Below, piece after piece: positions 11,535 to 21,898 of a DNA stretch of 64,000 bases. The notes beneath the pieces are model-generated. The model did no database searches. It saw only the letters and a list, made by a program, of their open reading frames with translations, and was not told where the DNA came from. Position 1 is the first letter of the stretch; every line of letters begins with the position of its first letter. The DNA is from Methanobacterium veterum (GTDB lineage Archaea; Methanobacteriota; Methanobacteria; Methanobacteriales; Methanobacteriaceae): assembly GCF_000745485.1 (NCBI RefSeq), contig NZ_KN050693.1, positions 112,570-176,569 on the forward strand. Reading direction: 5' to 3'. The translations under genes were made by a program, and so were the position numbers.

Positions 11535-11548
11535 GGTAATTTCCTCCT
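11532..11548 (-). promoter_or_regulatory. Ribosome site AGGAGG with ATT start of otsA copy 1
   Basis: On the minus strand the order is AGGAGG, AATTACC, ATT. The spacing (7-8 bases) is ideal for ATT at 11534. A second in-frame ATT at 11540 would be only two bases from the site but gives better length agreement with copy 2. Confidence 0.55.
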
Positions 11549-11555
11549 GATATTA

Positions 11556-11898
11556 ATTTTATTAAACGCCCATATCTATAATACACTTATAAGTTTTGTC
11601 CTGTATTAAATTGTAATTTTAGCTATTTGGAGTACTAATAAGTGCAATTTACAATATAATTCATATAGTTTTATCATAATAATCTGCACCACCTTCAAGT
11701 CATGAGCGTGTTAAAAAAACTTTCTTAATTAATATATGTTTTAATGAATTTATATTTATTTTGATTTTTTGAACTCAAAAGAAGATTTACAGCTAAAATA
11801 CAAGCTTAAAATGGTGTTACTCTTAAAATAATTATTTTCAGATAAATTAGCAATAAGTTAAAAATAAGAATTTACTACAAAATTAGAGCATATATGAC
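11556..11898. repeat. Gap between otsA copies with possible degenerate MITE-like copy
   Basis: A gene-free 343-bp gap. Between about 11570 and 11708 it shares short blocks in the same order with the element at 49667-49815: a TTATA..TCCTGT..TTAAATTG.AATTTTA block, then TGCAATTTAC, then terminal CATGAGCG (11701-11708). The left terminal repeat is not clear. The remaining 190 bp is AT-rich without recognisable features and must contain any separate promoter of otsA copy 1. Confidence 0.35.
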
Positions 11899-13389
11899 TT
11901 AAAATAGCTTACGAATATCGTTAAACTGTTCCTGCATCCAGATATAAACATTTCTTTCCCCGACAGTTTTTTTAAGTCCTTCAATAAGTCTTTGTCGTTC
12001 ATGTTTGCTCATCATAATGGCCCTATAAATTGCATCTGCTGTTTGGCTGATATCATAAGCGTTCACAATGATAGAATAATCTTTAAGCTCTTCGTAAGAG
12101 CCTGCACCATTTGACATTATTAAAACGCCATTATTTTCATTTACTACTGGCCCTTCTTTGGCAACGATATTCATACCATCTACAATGGGGTTTACAAGTA
12201 AACAATCATAATGTTTAAAGGCCGCAGTTACAAGCCCATAATCTGCCTTAAAAATCTGTTTAATTGGCACCCAACCATCTTTGGAATACCTTTCATTTAT
12301 TGAATCGATTATTCTGTAAGATTCATCTCTATAATCACAATATTCCTTTATCTGCTGTCTTGTAGGCATTCCAGTTGAGAGAAATACTACTTTTCCATGA
12401 AATTCAGGATGTTTCTGTAAAAATAGTTCATAAGCTTTAAATCCGCGGATTATATTTTTACTTAGGTCTGCTCTATCAGTTCTATACAGTAAAAAATTAT
12501 TTCCCTTGATTTTTTTAATTATTTCCTCTTTTTTTATTACATCGGGGCTTTTTGCATTTTCTATGAGTTTTTTATCATCAACTGATATGGGATAATGTTT
12601 TACAAAAATTCTACGCCCTTCATACCAGATTGTATTGGTTTTGTAATCTACTTTATCTACGTAGGGTTCACAGGTATATAGAAAATTCCTGGCGTATTTT
12701 TCCAGATGAAATCCAACAATATCATTAGACAATAGTCCCTTAACAATGGCTTCCTGCATATACTCTGGAAGAATGCTGAAATATTCGGATTGAGGCCATG
12801 GAATATGGATAAAATGGCTTAGAAAAATATCATCGAGTTTTTCTCGTATATAACCAGGACAGGTGTATAAATGGTAATCTTGAAGCATGATCAAAGGTTT
12901 TTTTTCACTTAATTTTACTTCTTCTATAATTCTTTCTGCAAACTGCTGGTTTACATATACATAACTGTCATGCCATGCTTTATGGATATTATCATCAATT
13001 TCTGGCATGTATGGGGTATTCCACATGTAATGCTGCACAAACCAGATGAGGGGGTTGCTAATTACGCTGTAATAATCTTTATATATCTCTGGGTCTACAA
13101 CAACGAACAAAACACAAAAATCAAGGCTATCTTCTGGAATTGGTACTAAACACTTCTTATGCTTTTTTGCCATTTCCCGATCCCCATCGGTCATGGCGCT
13201 TGCAACCCATGTTCCTTTAACACGGGTCATAAATGGAACTAAAGTAGATACAAGTCCTCCTGCACCTCTTTTCATCTCAGTTTTACCATCTTTAATATGA
13301 AATTCAACAGGTCCCCTGTTTGAGGCGACAATTAAATTTTTGTCCTTTAAAAATTCTTCTATCTGTCTGTGTGTATCATTTTGTGTAAT
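11899..13389 (-). CDS. otsA: Trehalose-6-phosphate synthase paralog (GT20), apparent ATT start
   Basis: Second OtsA copy, alignable end to end with the first (MLQDYHLYTCPGYIREK, HIPWPQSEYF, RTDRADLSKNIIRGFKAYEL, CLLVNPIVDGMNIVAKEG). The first ATG at 13275 is again internal: upstream in frame lies KNLIVASNRGPVEFHIKDG. The open frame ends at a TAG at 13390-13392 and the only initiator-like codon is the ATT immediately after it (13389), with AGGG six bases before. That gives 496 residues. The shared lack of a standard start in both copies argues for real non-canonical initiation, not sequencing error. No phosphatase (otsB) is adjacent. Confidence 0.83.
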   Translation of the reverse strand: MTQNDTHRQIEEFLKDKNLIVASNRGPVEFHIKDGKTEMKRGAGGLVSTLVPFMTRVKGTWVASAMTDGDREMAKKHKKCLVPIPEDSLDFCVLFVVVDPEIYKDYYSVISNPLIWFVQHYMWNTPYMPEIDDNIHKAWHDSYVYVNQQFAERIIEEVKLSEKKPLIMLQDYHLYTCPGYIREKLDDIFLSHFIHIPWPQSEYFSILPEYMQEAIVKGLLSNDIVGFHLEKYARNFLYTCEPYVDKVDYKTNTIWYEGRRIFVKHYPISVDDKKLIENAKSPDVIKKEEIIKKIKGNNFLLYRTDRADLSKNIIRGFKAYELFLQKHPEFHGKVVFLSTGMPTRQQIKEYCDYRDESYRIIDSINERYSKDGWVPIKQIFKADYGLVTAAFKHYDCLLVNPIVDGMNIVAKEGPVVNENNGVLIMSNGAGSYEELKDYSIIVNAYDISQTADAIYRAIMMSKHERQRLIEGLKKTVGERNVYIWMQEQFNDIRKLF

Positions 13390-13844
13390 CTACATCCCTT
13401 CATTTAATAATTTTTATATATTAATTAATATTATGTAACAACAAATTTAAATTTATTTTTATTTAAATAGAAATAGGAGATACAATAGTTTAAACAGAGG
13501 ATTTTAAAAATATAGAAATTATAAAAAAATGTCATTATTAAATAATGATAATCTTTTACTTAATTTCTATTGAATCTTATACTAATTAGTTTAAATTATA
13601 AACAACAAAACTTATAACAATAGATATAATTAAATTAAATCCTCAATAGTTTAAATTTATTTATCTATATTGTACAGTAGTGATTCTATTAGTTTAGGCT
13701 CATGCTGTGATCATGTGAAGAATGTTATTTAGTTAATAAGCGATTAAATTTTTAAACTTTTTTCATTCATAATTCATATGAGACTTATAGTTACATTTGC
13801 ACAAATCATGGCAAATTTAAAATAGATATGCGGCTGGTGAAATA
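13390..13844. other. Divergent intergenic region upstream of serA and otsA copy 2
   Basis: A 455-bp AT-rich gap between divergent genes. Promoters for both must be here. The serA ribosome site GGTGAAATA precedes the ATG at 13845. No repeat, RNA gene or small reading frame was recognised. Confidence 0.45.
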
Positions 13845-15425
13845 ATGGATAAAATGAAGGTAATCATAGCTGATCAAATAAATGAAAAAGGAATTAAAGA
13901 GCTTGAAGATGTGGCAGATGTTGTAGTAAACACTTCCATTACTCAAGAAGAGCTCATAGAAGAAATTAAAGATTTTGATGCTATTATTGTTAGAAGCAGG
14001 ACTAAAGTAACTCGTGCTGTAATAGAAGCAGCAGAAAAGCTTAAAATTATAGCGAGAGCAGGTGTTGGTGTAGACAACGTCGATATGGCTGCTGCTACAG
14101 AAAAAGGAATAATGGTAGTTAATGCACCAGAATCAACTTCAATAACTGTTGCAGAACACACAATGGGACTTATAATGACACTTATAAGGAAAATTTCAAT
14201 TGCAGACAAGTCCGTAAAAGAAGGAAAATGGGAAAAAAGCAAATTCATGGGTATAGAACTGAATGGTAAAACCCTTGGTATTATAGGCTTAGGAAGAATT
14301 GGAACCCAGGTTTCCATAAGGGCAAAGGCATTTGGAATGGAAATTCTTGTTTACGACCCATACGTAACTGAAGAAGCAGGAGCAGAAATAGGAGTTAGAG
14401 TTGTAGACCTTGAATACTTACTTAAAAATTCCGATGTCATGACAATACACGTTCCACTTACCCCTGAGACAAAACATCTCATATCCAAAAAAGAATTTGA
14501 AATGATGAAAGAAAATGCTTTCATAGTAAACTGTGCAAGGGGAGGTATAATAAACGAAGATGACCTCTATGAAGCACTTAAAAATAACATAATTGGTGGG
14601 GCCGGACTTGATGTGTTCGAAACAGAACCTCCAAAAGACAGTCCTCTTTTAACACTTGATAACATAGTCGTAACTCCGCACATCGCTGCATCAACTAAAG
14701 AAGCACAAAGAGATGCTGCAATAATCGTTGCAAACGAAGTTAAGAAAGTGTTTACTGGTGAAGCACCTAAAAACGTTTTAAACATGCCGGTTTTAGATCC
14801 AGAAACCTTTCACGCCATTAAACCATATTTAAAACTTTCTGAAAAACTAGCTAATTTCTTAATTCAGGCTGCAAAAGGCAACATAACTGAAGTTAATATA
14901 ACCTACTGCGGAGAACTAGCTGACTTCCCAAGAGTAGACGTAATAAGCAGGACAATTTTAAAAGAAACATTAAATTCCATACTTACTGAACCTGTAAACA
15001 TGATCAATGCACCTACCATTGCTAAAAACAGGGGCATTGTCATCACAGAAAGTAAAAGAAGCGAAGCAGAAGGATATAAAAGCCTTATAAAAATTGAAAT
15101 TAAGAGCGATGAAGGCGAACTAAGCATTGAAGGTAATGCTACAAGAGAGCCAAGGATTGTAAGGATTGACAAATACTGGGTCAACGTAAAACCTGAAGGA
15201 ACAATGGTAATAGCAAGATATAAAGATATCCCAGGAAGTATTGGTACCATTGGAACAAAACTGGGAGAACACGGAATAAACATTGCTAAAATGCAGGTCG
15301 GTAGGCAGGCACCTAGCGAAGAAGCTGTAATGGTTTTAACAGTAGATCAAAAGGTTCCAGTAGATGTAATTGATGAAATCAGGGCATTAGAACACGTTTA
15401 TGATGCTGTATACGTTCAGTTATAA
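13845..15425 (+). CDS. serA: D-3-phosphoglycerate dehydrogenase
   Basis: First step of serine biosynthesis: 3-phosphoglycerate to 3-phosphohydroxypyruvate with NAD. At 526 residues it is the long form. Visible: substrate domain with [12 protein letters not shown], Rossmann motif [13 protein letters not shown] near residue 145, catalytic Arg in [13 protein letters not shown] near 230, His in [10 protein letters not shown] near 280, then an intervening domain and a C-terminal ACT domain ([24 protein letters not shown]) that normally binds serine for feedback inhibition. Start chosen from GGTGAAATA before the ATG. Confidence 0.97.
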   Translation: MDKMKVIIADQINEKGIKELEDVADVVVNTSITQEELIEEIKDFDAIIVRSRTKVTRAVIEAAEKLKIIARAGVGVDNVDMAAATEKGIMVVNAPESTSITVAEHTMGLIMTLIRKISIADKSVKEGKWEKSKFMGIELNGKTLGIIGLGRIGTQVSIRAKAFGMEILVYDPYVTEEAGAEIGVRVVDLEYLLKNSDVMTIHVPLTPETKHLISKKEFEMMKENAFIVNCARGGIINEDDLYEALKNNIIGGAGLDVFETEPPKDSPLLTLDNIVVTPHIAASTKEAQRDAAIIVANEVKKVFTGEAPKNVLNMPVLDPETFHAIKPYLKLSEKLANFLIQAAKGNITEVNITYCGELADFPRVDVISRTILKETLNSILTEPVNMINAPTIAKNRGIVITESKRSEAEGYKSLIKIEIKSDEGELSIEGNATREPRIVRIDKYWVNVKPEGTMVIARYKDIPGSIGTIGTKLGEHGINIAKMQVGRQAPSEEAVMVLTVDQKVPVDVIDEIRALEHVYDAVYVQL

Positions 15426-15462
15426 AGTTACATCAACAATAAAAAAAATAGATAATTAATTA

Positions 15463-15489
15463 TTTATTTCTCTTTTTTTCTCATTTTTT
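15463..15489 (+). terminator. Poly-T terminator after serA
   Basis: About 40 bp past the serA stop there are consecutive T tracts (CTCTTTTTTTCTCATTTTTT) on the coding strand, the usual archaeal termination signal. No hairpin is needed. Confidence 0.5.
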
Positions 15490-15541
15490 AAGCTGGATTA
15501 AATTAATTTTCAAACCACAAAATCAGAATGAATATTTGTTT

Positions 15542-15970
15542 TTAAACTATCCTATAATCTGCTATATTGCCAAAGGAATCATAAGCCCTGATACTTTCTC
15601 TATCATATGGTTCTGCAATTATCATGTGAAAAAATCCTTTTGATGCAAAAAAATTCAAATCTGCATCAGATGGGCTAGCACTAGGGCCAGGATGGCTGTG
15701 AACAGATCCCACGGAGTTGGTGGTTAAAGGCTGCATGAATACCTGCATTACAGCACCTTCCTGCGAAGTTTCAACTGGAAGAAATACCAAACCTGTTATC
15801 TTAAGTATTTTTTCCTCTACTTTTCCCTCTAAAAGGGCCATGAACTCGTTAGGATATGCTTCCTTTGCAATGTTCATTATTTCGTCTATAACTTCGCTTT
15901 CCACATGTATTTCTTCAAACTGGTACTTAGACGTTCCAAGAAGTTTCCCAAGTAAATTATTCAGCTTCAT
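15542..15970 (-). CDS. JAMM/MPN (Mov34) metalloprotease-like protein
   Basis: A 142-residue single-domain protein with the JAMM zinc motif: Glu in NEFMALLEG near residue 43, then SVHSHPGPSASPSDADLNFF near residues 90-110, giving HxH and Asp zinc ligands with the catalytic Glu upstream. Archaeal members are deubiquitinase-like peptidases that can remove small ubiquitin-like modifiers or sulfur-carrier proteins. No such carrier gene is in the window. Upstream signal is weak; the first ATG is taken. Confidence 0.85.
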   Translation of the reverse strand: MKLNNLLGKLLGTSKYQFEEIHVESEVIDEIMNIAKEAYPNEFMALLEGKVEEKILKITGLVFLPVETSQEGAVMQVFMQPLTTNSVGSVHSHPGPSASPSDADLNFFASKGFFHMIIAEPYDRESIRAYDSFGNIADYRIV

Positions 15971-16095
15971 TTTATCAGGTTTAAAGTTTTATAAATTATT
16001 TATTTTTAACAAAATTACAATCATTTCTATCTGTTGTATAATTTATAGTTGAAATTTCTATGCAACATAAAAATTGATAGATACATTATAAATAT

Positions 16096-16815
16096 CTATA
16101 AAATTAGCTTTTCGCTGAAAAATTCAGCATTAAATATAGGCAGATCTTTATCAACAAAGATTTTTTTCCGCACAGATTTTACTTTTTCATCTTTAACAGG
16201 GTTATATCCTTCAATTATTTCTTCTTTTTTGTAGATTCCGATACCTCTTCTCTGCCATGCTGGAAGTTCCGCTAGATTTATGCCTCTTTCAAACAAGATA
16301 TCATGGAGCCCGCTACTTTTTTTCTTTATCAGAATTTCCATGGTCTCTTTTTTAGTATATTCCTTTCTTAAGGTCCAGTAGGCATATCCATTGATGCAGT
16401 TTCTCCAGGCTTCGTCCTGCCTTTCTTTAAAATAGGTTACAGTGCCTTTTTTTGAAAGTGGGATTACTCTGGAATCAAATGAAATAGGCCTCTTAACTGT
16501 TTTTAACAGGTTTTTTGTGAAGCTTCCTGTAATAAAACTGGCAAAAACTGAGTCCAGCTTTTCAATTCTTCCCCCAAATGGAATTTCAGATAATAAAATG
16601 TTTATCTCATCAGAGAAGGTGTAAATAAGTGTAGGGCTGAATTCTTTAAAAAAATCTTCACATGTTTTAACCATTATGTCTTTAAACTGGTCATCATAAG
16701 GTTTTTTAAACTTTAAATCATGAGATAATTTAGAAAATGTTCTTCCATCAATCCTTATAACAATTTTGGATCCGCATGGAACCTTCAAACTTGAAAATAT
16801 TTCACATTCTCTCAT
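16096..16815 (-). CDS. tRNA(His) guanylyltransferase-like protein (Thg1 family)
   Basis: A 239-residue Thg1 family protein. Metal-binding motifs are [13 protein letters not shown] (Asp-Gly) near residue 22 and [10 protein letters not shown] (Asp-Glu) near residue 68; the [10 protein letters not shown] and [20 protein letters not shown] segments are also typical. Archaeal members add nucleotides to the 5' end of tRNA in a template-dependent 3'-5' direction, for repair or for G-1 of tRNA-His. The 35-bp gap to the upstream nadX gene allows co-transcription. Confidence 0.92.
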   Translation of the reverse strand: MRECEIFSSLKVPCGSKIVIRIDGRTFSKLSHDLKFKKPYDDQFKDIMVKTCEDFFKEFSPTLIYTFSDEINILLSEIPFGGRIEKLDSVFASFITGSFTKNLLKTVKRPISFDSRVIPLSKKGTVTYFKERQDEAWRNCINGYAYWTLRKEYTKKETMEILIKKKSSGLHDILFERGINLAELPAWQRRGIGIYKKEEIIEGYNPVKDEKVKSVRKKIFVDKDLPIFNAEFFSEKLIL

Positions 16816-16850
16816 AATATCAAATTTTCTAAAAATAAGATAGGAAAAAA

Positions 16851-17615
16851 TTATGTTCCTACAATTATATTTTCATTTAATCTTCTAAGAAGTTTAATTG
16901 CAGAATATGCAGCTAAAACACTTGTTTTAGGGTTCATGGAGCACCTGACATTTTTGGTGATGGTTGTAAATTCACCTGAGTCTCCGACAACGTGAACTTC
17001 ATGCATATTTCTATCAACTGAGGGGTCTGCTATTATTTTAACATCAATATCTATTCCACAGGCAATACTCAGGGCTGCTGCTACGTTTATATTGGTAGGG
17101 AATTCTTTAACAGCTTCTGATGCTTTTCCTTCATAAAGAATAGTTTCCCCATCTGTTTTAATTCCAAGTGACCTTGGAGGTTTTCTGGTAATAAGCGAAG
17201 CTTTGGATATTTTTCCAATTGAAGCTGCTTTAATCCCATCTAAACCCACTATGGCGCCTGAAGGGGCATATATTTTAGCTCCTGTTGAAGCTGCAATCTT
17301 TTCAAGTCTATTTTTAAGTTCAAAATCCATTAGAGCTCCAACACTCATTATAATAACATTTTTCCCGCTTTCCAGTACTTGAGGGATAACTTCTCCAACG
17401 GCATGAGGTGAAGCAGCTTCAATTACCAGATCAACTTTATCCAGCATATCCTCAATTTCAAGAACGACTGTCCCATCAACTTGAAGAGCTAAATTTTCTG
17501 CCCTTTCAATGTCTTTATCATAAAAGAATTTTAAATCAACGCCTAGTTTACCTTCAACTGCAAAATTGGTCATGATGTTAGCTATGGCCCCGCATCCTAT
17601 AATTCCAACTTTCAT
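16851..17615 (-). CDS. nadX: L-aspartate dehydrogenase
   Basis: A 254-residue NAD(P)-binding protein beginning [15 protein letters not shown] (Rossmann GxGxI). [24 protein letters not shown] and [16 protein letters not shown] match aspartate dehydrogenase, and the C-terminal half has [13 protein letters not shown] and [21 protein letters not shown] with active-site His in MHEVHVVG. It oxidises aspartate to iminoaspartate for quinolinate and NAD synthesis. The PRC-barrel gene ends 10 bp upstream, consistent with one operon. Confidence 0.93.
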   Translation of the reverse strand: MKVGIIGCGAIANIMTNFAVEGKLGVDLKFFYDKDIERAENLALQVDGTVVLEIEDMLDKVDLVIEAASPHAVGEVIPQVLESGKNVIIMSVGALMDFELKNRLEKIAASTGAKIYAPSGAIVGLDGIKAASIGKISKASLITRKPPRSLGIKTDGETILYEGKASEAVKEFPTNINVAAALSIACGIDIDVKIIADPSVDRNMHEVHVVGDSGEFTTITKNVRCSMNPKTSVLAAYSAIKLLRRLNENIIVGT

Positions 17616-17625
17616 TTATTTTCCC

Positions 17626-17958
17626 TTATTTTGATGTGGTTGCAGCTGCTGGTGTGGTCGATACTTCTGGGCTTATTAAAATAATATCTCCTACAGCTTG
17701 TACTCTGTCGTACTGTATGTCTATGTTCCCTTCTTCTTTTAAAGGCCTTACTTCGTCTACTTCTGGAACAAAGCGCATGCTGGTTTTAATAACATCCCTT
17801 ATTCCAACACTTTTTACTTTATCTGGTGCCATTACTCTTGTTTTAAGAACTGATACCCTTCCTTTTTTAATGTTTAATACCACGTCTTGAACTCTTCCAA
17901 CGTATTTTCCACGTGTTGTGTATACATCTAAATTATACAGGCTAGATAAATCGACCAT
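17626..17958 (-). CDS. PRC-barrel domain protein
   Basis: A 110-residue protein with a PRC-barrel at the N terminus (LDVYTTRGKYVGRVQDVVLNIKKG) and conserved IPxVD-type ending (VGDIILISPEVST). PRC-barrel proteins occur in RNA processing and in photosystem assembly; archaeal stand-alone members have no settled function. GGTGGTAACAA directly precedes the ATG. It is the first gene of the PRC-nadX-thg1 run. Confidence 0.85.
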   Translation of the reverse strand: MVDLSSLYNLDVYTTRGKYVGRVQDVVLNIKKGRVSVLKTRVMAPDKVKSVGIRDVIKTSMRFVPEVDEVRPLKEEGNIDIQYDRVQAVGDIILISPEVSTTPAAATTSK

Positions 17959-18301
17959 TTGTTACCACCACATTTAGTTAAATAATTCTGATTATTGAAT
18001 AAGGTTTGAATCATTTATCTACTTAAATATTTCGAAAATTAGCCCAATGTTTTAAAACAGGATACCTAAATGTATTAATGGAATTTTGAATCCGCAATGT
18101 AAACTATGATTAAAAATATTACATAAGTATTACTTAATCATACTTTTTCACTATTTTACGGCAGTGGTCATTGAAGTTATAAATTGTAAAGGACAATTAT
18201 AAAGTAAATTAAAATTCTAAATAATTAAATCTATAAAACAAATAAAGAAATTGAATTAATGTATTACTTATAATTCGAATTTTGATAGTTATGGTGATTA
18301 T
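17959..18301. other. Divergent intergenic region
   Basis: A 343-bp AT-rich gap holding promoters for the PRC-barrel operon (minus) and the tRNA-binding protein (plus; GGTGATTAT before ATG 18302). Nothing else recognised. Confidence 0.4.
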
Positions 18302-19024
18302 ATGTGGGATACAAGCAATGATTACAGATTATTAGTATGTGAAAAGTCAGTAGATCTTTTTTTAAGAACCATAGAAGGAGCTAATTTAAAAGGAAGGTGG
18401 AATAAAAGAGATGTTCGACAAATAGCCAGAGATATGATTCCTGAAATTCAATCCCTCTATTATTCTTATGCTGAACCTGCTGATTTAGCTAAAATGCCTC
18501 AAATTGAATCTCTAAAGGAAAAGGCAGGGAAAATAATTGAAAATTTCGGTGGGGAAAAATGGTACAGTCACTTTTTAGATATGGTAAATAAAGAAGAAAA
18601 AATTAAATTAGAAGAAGCCATCGCTAAAATACGTTTCTTTTTAGATACAGTTTTAAATTTAGATAAACGATTGGCTCTCGGACCAATAGATGACCCCATA
18701 GTTGCCATTGATATTAAAGTTGGGGAGATTGTAAGTGCAGGAGAACATCCTGGTGCAGACAGTCTCTTTGTTTGTAATGTAAACATCAAAAGGGTCATAA
18801 CAGTCGTAACTAACGATTTAGAGGTTAAAGAATCCAATAGGGTCGCTGTAGCAATGCTCCCACCAACAAGCTTCATGGGAATTACCAGTGAAGGAATGTT
18901 TTTAGGGGCTGGAGAAGGTGTCTTGAAAAATGTTGAAGGAGAAGTAGGTGGAATGCCAAAAGGAATTCCTCTGGAAGCGTTGAATGAGGCTAGAAATTTT
19001 GTTGAAGACTTTTTAAAGCACTAA
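18302..19024 (+). CDS. tRNA-binding domain protein
   Basis: A 240-residue protein with a helical N-terminal part (residues 1-125) and a C-terminal EMAP/Arc1p-like OB-fold tRNA-binding domain: [52 protein letters not shown]. Such domains occur at the C terminus of MetRS or as stand-alone tRNA-binding factors; the extra N-terminal domain suggests an archaeal-specific form. No neighbour gives context. The stop codon lies inside a hairpin. Confidence 0.85.
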   Translation: MWDTSNDYRLLVCEKSVDLFLRTIEGANLKGRWNKRDVRQIARDMIPEIQSLYYSYAEPADLAKMPQIESLKEKAGKIIENFGGEKWYSHFLDMVNKEEKIKLEEAIAKIRFFLDTVLNLDKRLALGPIDDPIVAIDIKVGEIVSAGEHPGADSLFVCNVNIKRVITVVTNDLEVKESNRVAVAMLPPTSFMGITSEGMFLGAGEGVLKNVEGEVGGMPKGIPLEALNEARNFVEDFLKH

Positions 19025-19150
19025 CGTGAGTTAGTGTTTATGAACAGCAAAAATTCTCAAAAATCATTCGAAAATTCTTTGAATTTTAGAAAAAGCAAAG
19101 CATTTGAAAATCTCCGATTTTACCTCCCCCAAAATAACAGATTTTGAGGG
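19019..19150 (+). terminator. Cluster of four hairpins after the tRNA-binding protein gene
   Basis: Four short inverted repeats in a row: CACTAAC/GTTAGTG at 19019-19036 (overlaps the stop codon), AAAATTC/GAATTTT at 19071-19087, AAAATC/GATTTT at 19107-19121, and CCCCCAAAAT/ATTTTGAGGG at 19126-19150 (one mismatch). The arrangement resembles those at 8.6 kb and 41 kb. Confidence 0.5.
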
Positions 19151-19648
19151 ATTATGACAGTTTCCGAGGTTTTCTTAAAATAATCTTTAATCTTCTATTT
19201 TTTAATTTAAACCAAAATTTTATTTTTTAATCAACTTGAACGTTAATAGTCTAGTTTTTTGAATGTTATTTTGTAAAGTTTAACGGATTTTGTTTATTAA
19301 AATTCATTTAATTTTGAATTTACCCTATTTTCGTCCTGCTAAAAGAATCGAAAAATGTATTAATGATCAAATAATAAAAACGGATACGAATTGAATAAAA
19401 AATTTAAGAAATCCTATTTAAGTAATACTTTATTTAATTAAAGTATAATTGAATTTGAAAGCATATTACCACGGTATGTTATGCTGGAAAACAGGAGTTC
19501 AACATATTCAAATAAAATTAACCTGATGGAACTATTTTTGAAAAGTTGAATTTAAATGCTTTATTAACAATAAAAATGCGTTTATACGATATAGAACTAA
19601 AAAAATTCAAATTAGTCGTTAAATAAAAAATATTGCGGGTTGTTCAAA
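19151..19648. other. Gene-free region upstream of the PAS kinase
   Basis: About 500 bp of AT-rich DNA with no further gene or repeat seen. It must contain the promoter of the histidine kinase. Confidence 0.35.
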
Positions 19649-21781
19649 ATGAAAACTGGGATTAAAACTAAAGAACAACTTATCTGCGACCTGGAAAAGG
19701 CGTTACAGGATGGAACTGTTGAACTGGAACAAATTGCAGAATATGTGGTTAGGCTTAGTAAAAACAATGAAAAATTGAGGAATGAAATAAAGAAACGTAA
19801 ACTCACTGAAAATGCACTTCGAGAAAGTGAAGAAATGTTCAGGTTGTTATATGAAAATTCTCCTCTTCCATACCAGTCGTTGGATTGTAATGGTGATTTT
19901 ATCGAGGTAAATCAAGCATTTCTTGATGCTATGGGTTATACCAAAGAAGAAATCATTGGACGTCCATTTACCGATATAATGACTCCTGAATGCGCATATA
20001 CATTTAAGAAACGTTTTAAACGATTTAATGAATTAGGATATATGCGGAAATCTGAATTTAAGCTTTTATGTAAAGATAATGCTCAAATAACTATACTAAT
20101 TGACGGTAATATTGAATATTCAGCAGATGGTACCTTTAAGCAAACTCACTGTGTATGGATTGATATCACAGATCGGAAGCAATGGGAAGAGGCTTTAATA
20201 GAAAGTGAAGATCGGTACCGATTTTTATATGATCACAATCCTTCAATGTACTTCACTGTGGACTGCGAAGCTGTAATACTGTCTGTAAACCAGTTTGGAG
20301 CTGAACAATTAGGGTTTACAGTTCATGAGTTAGTTGGACAATCTGTATTAAAGGTGTTCCACGAAGAAGATAAAAAAGCTGCTATCTTAAATATAAGGCG
20401 CTGTATTAAGAATATTGGGCAATTATTCCACTGGGAACTGCGCAAAGTTCGTAGGAACGGCAGTATGATTTGGGTTAAGGAAACAGCACGCGCAGTAAAA
20501 GAAAATGATGGGAAAATTACGGTATTAATTGTATGTGAGGATATTACTGGACTTAAAGAGTTAGAACGTATTTTAAGGGAAACACAGGACACTTTGGAGT
20601 TAAAAGTTCAGGAACGTACTAAAGAACTTTCAAGATGCAACATGAGACTGGAAAGCGATATTAGTGAGATTAAAAGAATAGGAAGGGCTTTAAGGGAAAG
20701 TGAAGAAAAATTCAGGGCTCTTGCAGAGAATTCTCCCGATGTTATTTCAAGATTAGACAAAGAATTAAGGTATAAATATGTCAACCATGGTTCCAACACT
20801 TTGGGATTATCCTCTGAGAATTTAATTGGTAAGAAGATTGAGGATATAACCCCATTAAATGGCATTGCTAAAATATGGATGAAAAATGCCAGAAAGGTTT
20901 TAAAAACTGGAGAAATACAGGAAATGGAATATGAATTTCCTTCAATCCACGGATTAAAATTCTTTCATTCATATATGGTTCCAGAATATGATGGTGGTGA
21001 AATAGAGTCATTACTTGTAATAAGTCATGATGTTACACAACGAAGGCAGTTGGAAGAAGAATTAAAAGAAACCGTAAAAGAGTTAAGACATTCTAATGAG
21101 GAACTGCAGCAGTTTGCTTATGTTGCGTCACATGACCTTCAAGAACCTCTCAGGACCATTACCAGTTTTACCCAGTTAATTGAACGTCGTTATAAAGATA
21201 AGTTAGATTCAGATGCTGATGAGTTTATTGAATATATTGTAGATGCCGCAAAAAGGATGCAAACTTTAATTAACGACCTCCTGAACTACTCCCGCGTAGC
21301 AACAAAGAAAAAAGGGTTCGAACTGACAGATATGGGATATGTTCTTGAATCTGCTTTAAATAACCTTAACACTGCTATTTATGAAAATAATGCTGAAATT
21401 ACCTATGAAAACCTTCCAAAAATAATGGCCGAACCTGGACAGATGATTCAATTATTCCAGAACTTAATTGGAAATGCCATTAAATTCAGGAAACCAGAAG
21501 TTCCACCTAAAATCAATATAAAAGTCTGTAAAGATAAAAATAAGGAGGAATACATTTTCAGTATTCAGGATAATGGAATAGGAATGGAACAACAGTACGC
21601 AGAGCGTATTTTTACTATATTCCAGAGGCTACATACCAAAGAAGAATATGAAGGTACGGGGATAGGCCTGGCTATTAGTAAAAAAGTGGTGGAACTTCAC
21701 GGCGGGCGAATATGGGTTGAATCTAAGCCTGAAAAAGGTTCAACTTTTTATTTTGCGATTCCTACTGCTCTTGTGAAATAA
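19649..21781 (+). CDS. Cytosolic PAS-domain sensor histidine kinase
   Basis: About 710 residues from ATG 19649 (TTG 19640 is an alternative). No membrane segments. After an N-terminal coiled coil come three PAS domains at about residues 60-175, 190-305 and 345-465 (ESEEMFRLLYENSPLPYQSLD, ESEDRYRFLYDHNPSMYFTVD and ESEEKFRALAENSPDVISRLD). Then HisKA with the phospho-accepting His in FAYVASHDLQEPLRTI, N box QNLIGNAIKF, and ATP lid motifs IQDNGIGM and GTGIGLAISKKVVELHGG. It should sense an intracellular ligand or redox state. No receiver gene adjoins; the orphan regulator at 5.9 kb is a candidate partner only. Confidence 0.92.
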   Translation: MKTGIKTKEQLICDLEKALQDGTVELEQIAEYVVRLSKNNEKLRNEIKKRKLTENALRESEEMFRLLYENSPLPYQSLDCNGDFIEVNQAFLDAMGYTKEEIIGRPFTDIMTPECAYTFKKRFKRFNELGYMRKSEFKLLCKDNAQITILIDGNIEYSADGTFKQTHCVWIDITDRKQWEEALIESEDRYRFLYDHNPSMYFTVDCEAVILSVNQFGAEQLGFTVHELVGQSVLKVFHEEDKKAAILNIRRCIKNIGQLFHWELRKVRRNGSMIWVKETARAVKENDGKITVLIVCEDITGLKELERILRETQDTLELKVQERTKELSRCNMRLESDISEIKRIGRALRESEEKFRALAENSPDVISRLDKELRYKYVNHGSNTLGLSSENLIGKKIEDITPLNGIAKIWMKNARKVLKTGEIQEMEYEFPSIHGLKFFHSYMVPEYDGGEIESLLVISHDVTQRRQLEEELKETVKELRHSNEELQQFAYVASHDLQEPLRTITSFTQLIERRYKDKLDSDADEFIEYIVDAAKRMQTLINDLLNYSRVATKKKGFELTDMGYVLESALNNLNTAIYENNAEITYENLPKIMAEPGQMIQLFQNLIGNAIKFRKPEVPPKINIKVCKDKNKEEYIFSIQDNGIGMEQQYAERIFTIFQRLHTKEEYEGTGIGLAISKKVVELHGGRIWVESKPEKGSTFYFAIPTALVK

Positions 21782-21898
21782 ACGGTATTTCAGTAACTTT
21801 TTTTTAAGGTTTTTACCTATATTTTCCGCTTTACTATATTTGTACAGACTTCCCAGTAGTTGTTATAGGGCATGGTTAGAACTGCTTCTATTATTTTT

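Noticed and set aside
10050..13389. Frameshift explaining the missing otsA starts
   Set aside because: The conserved N-terminal segment is in the same frame as the rest in both copies and nothing homologous lies in other frames further upstream.
18568..18876. 102-codon minus-strand frame
   Set aside because: It is the shadow of the tRNA-binding protein gene; antisense frames of this length are common across all long genes here.
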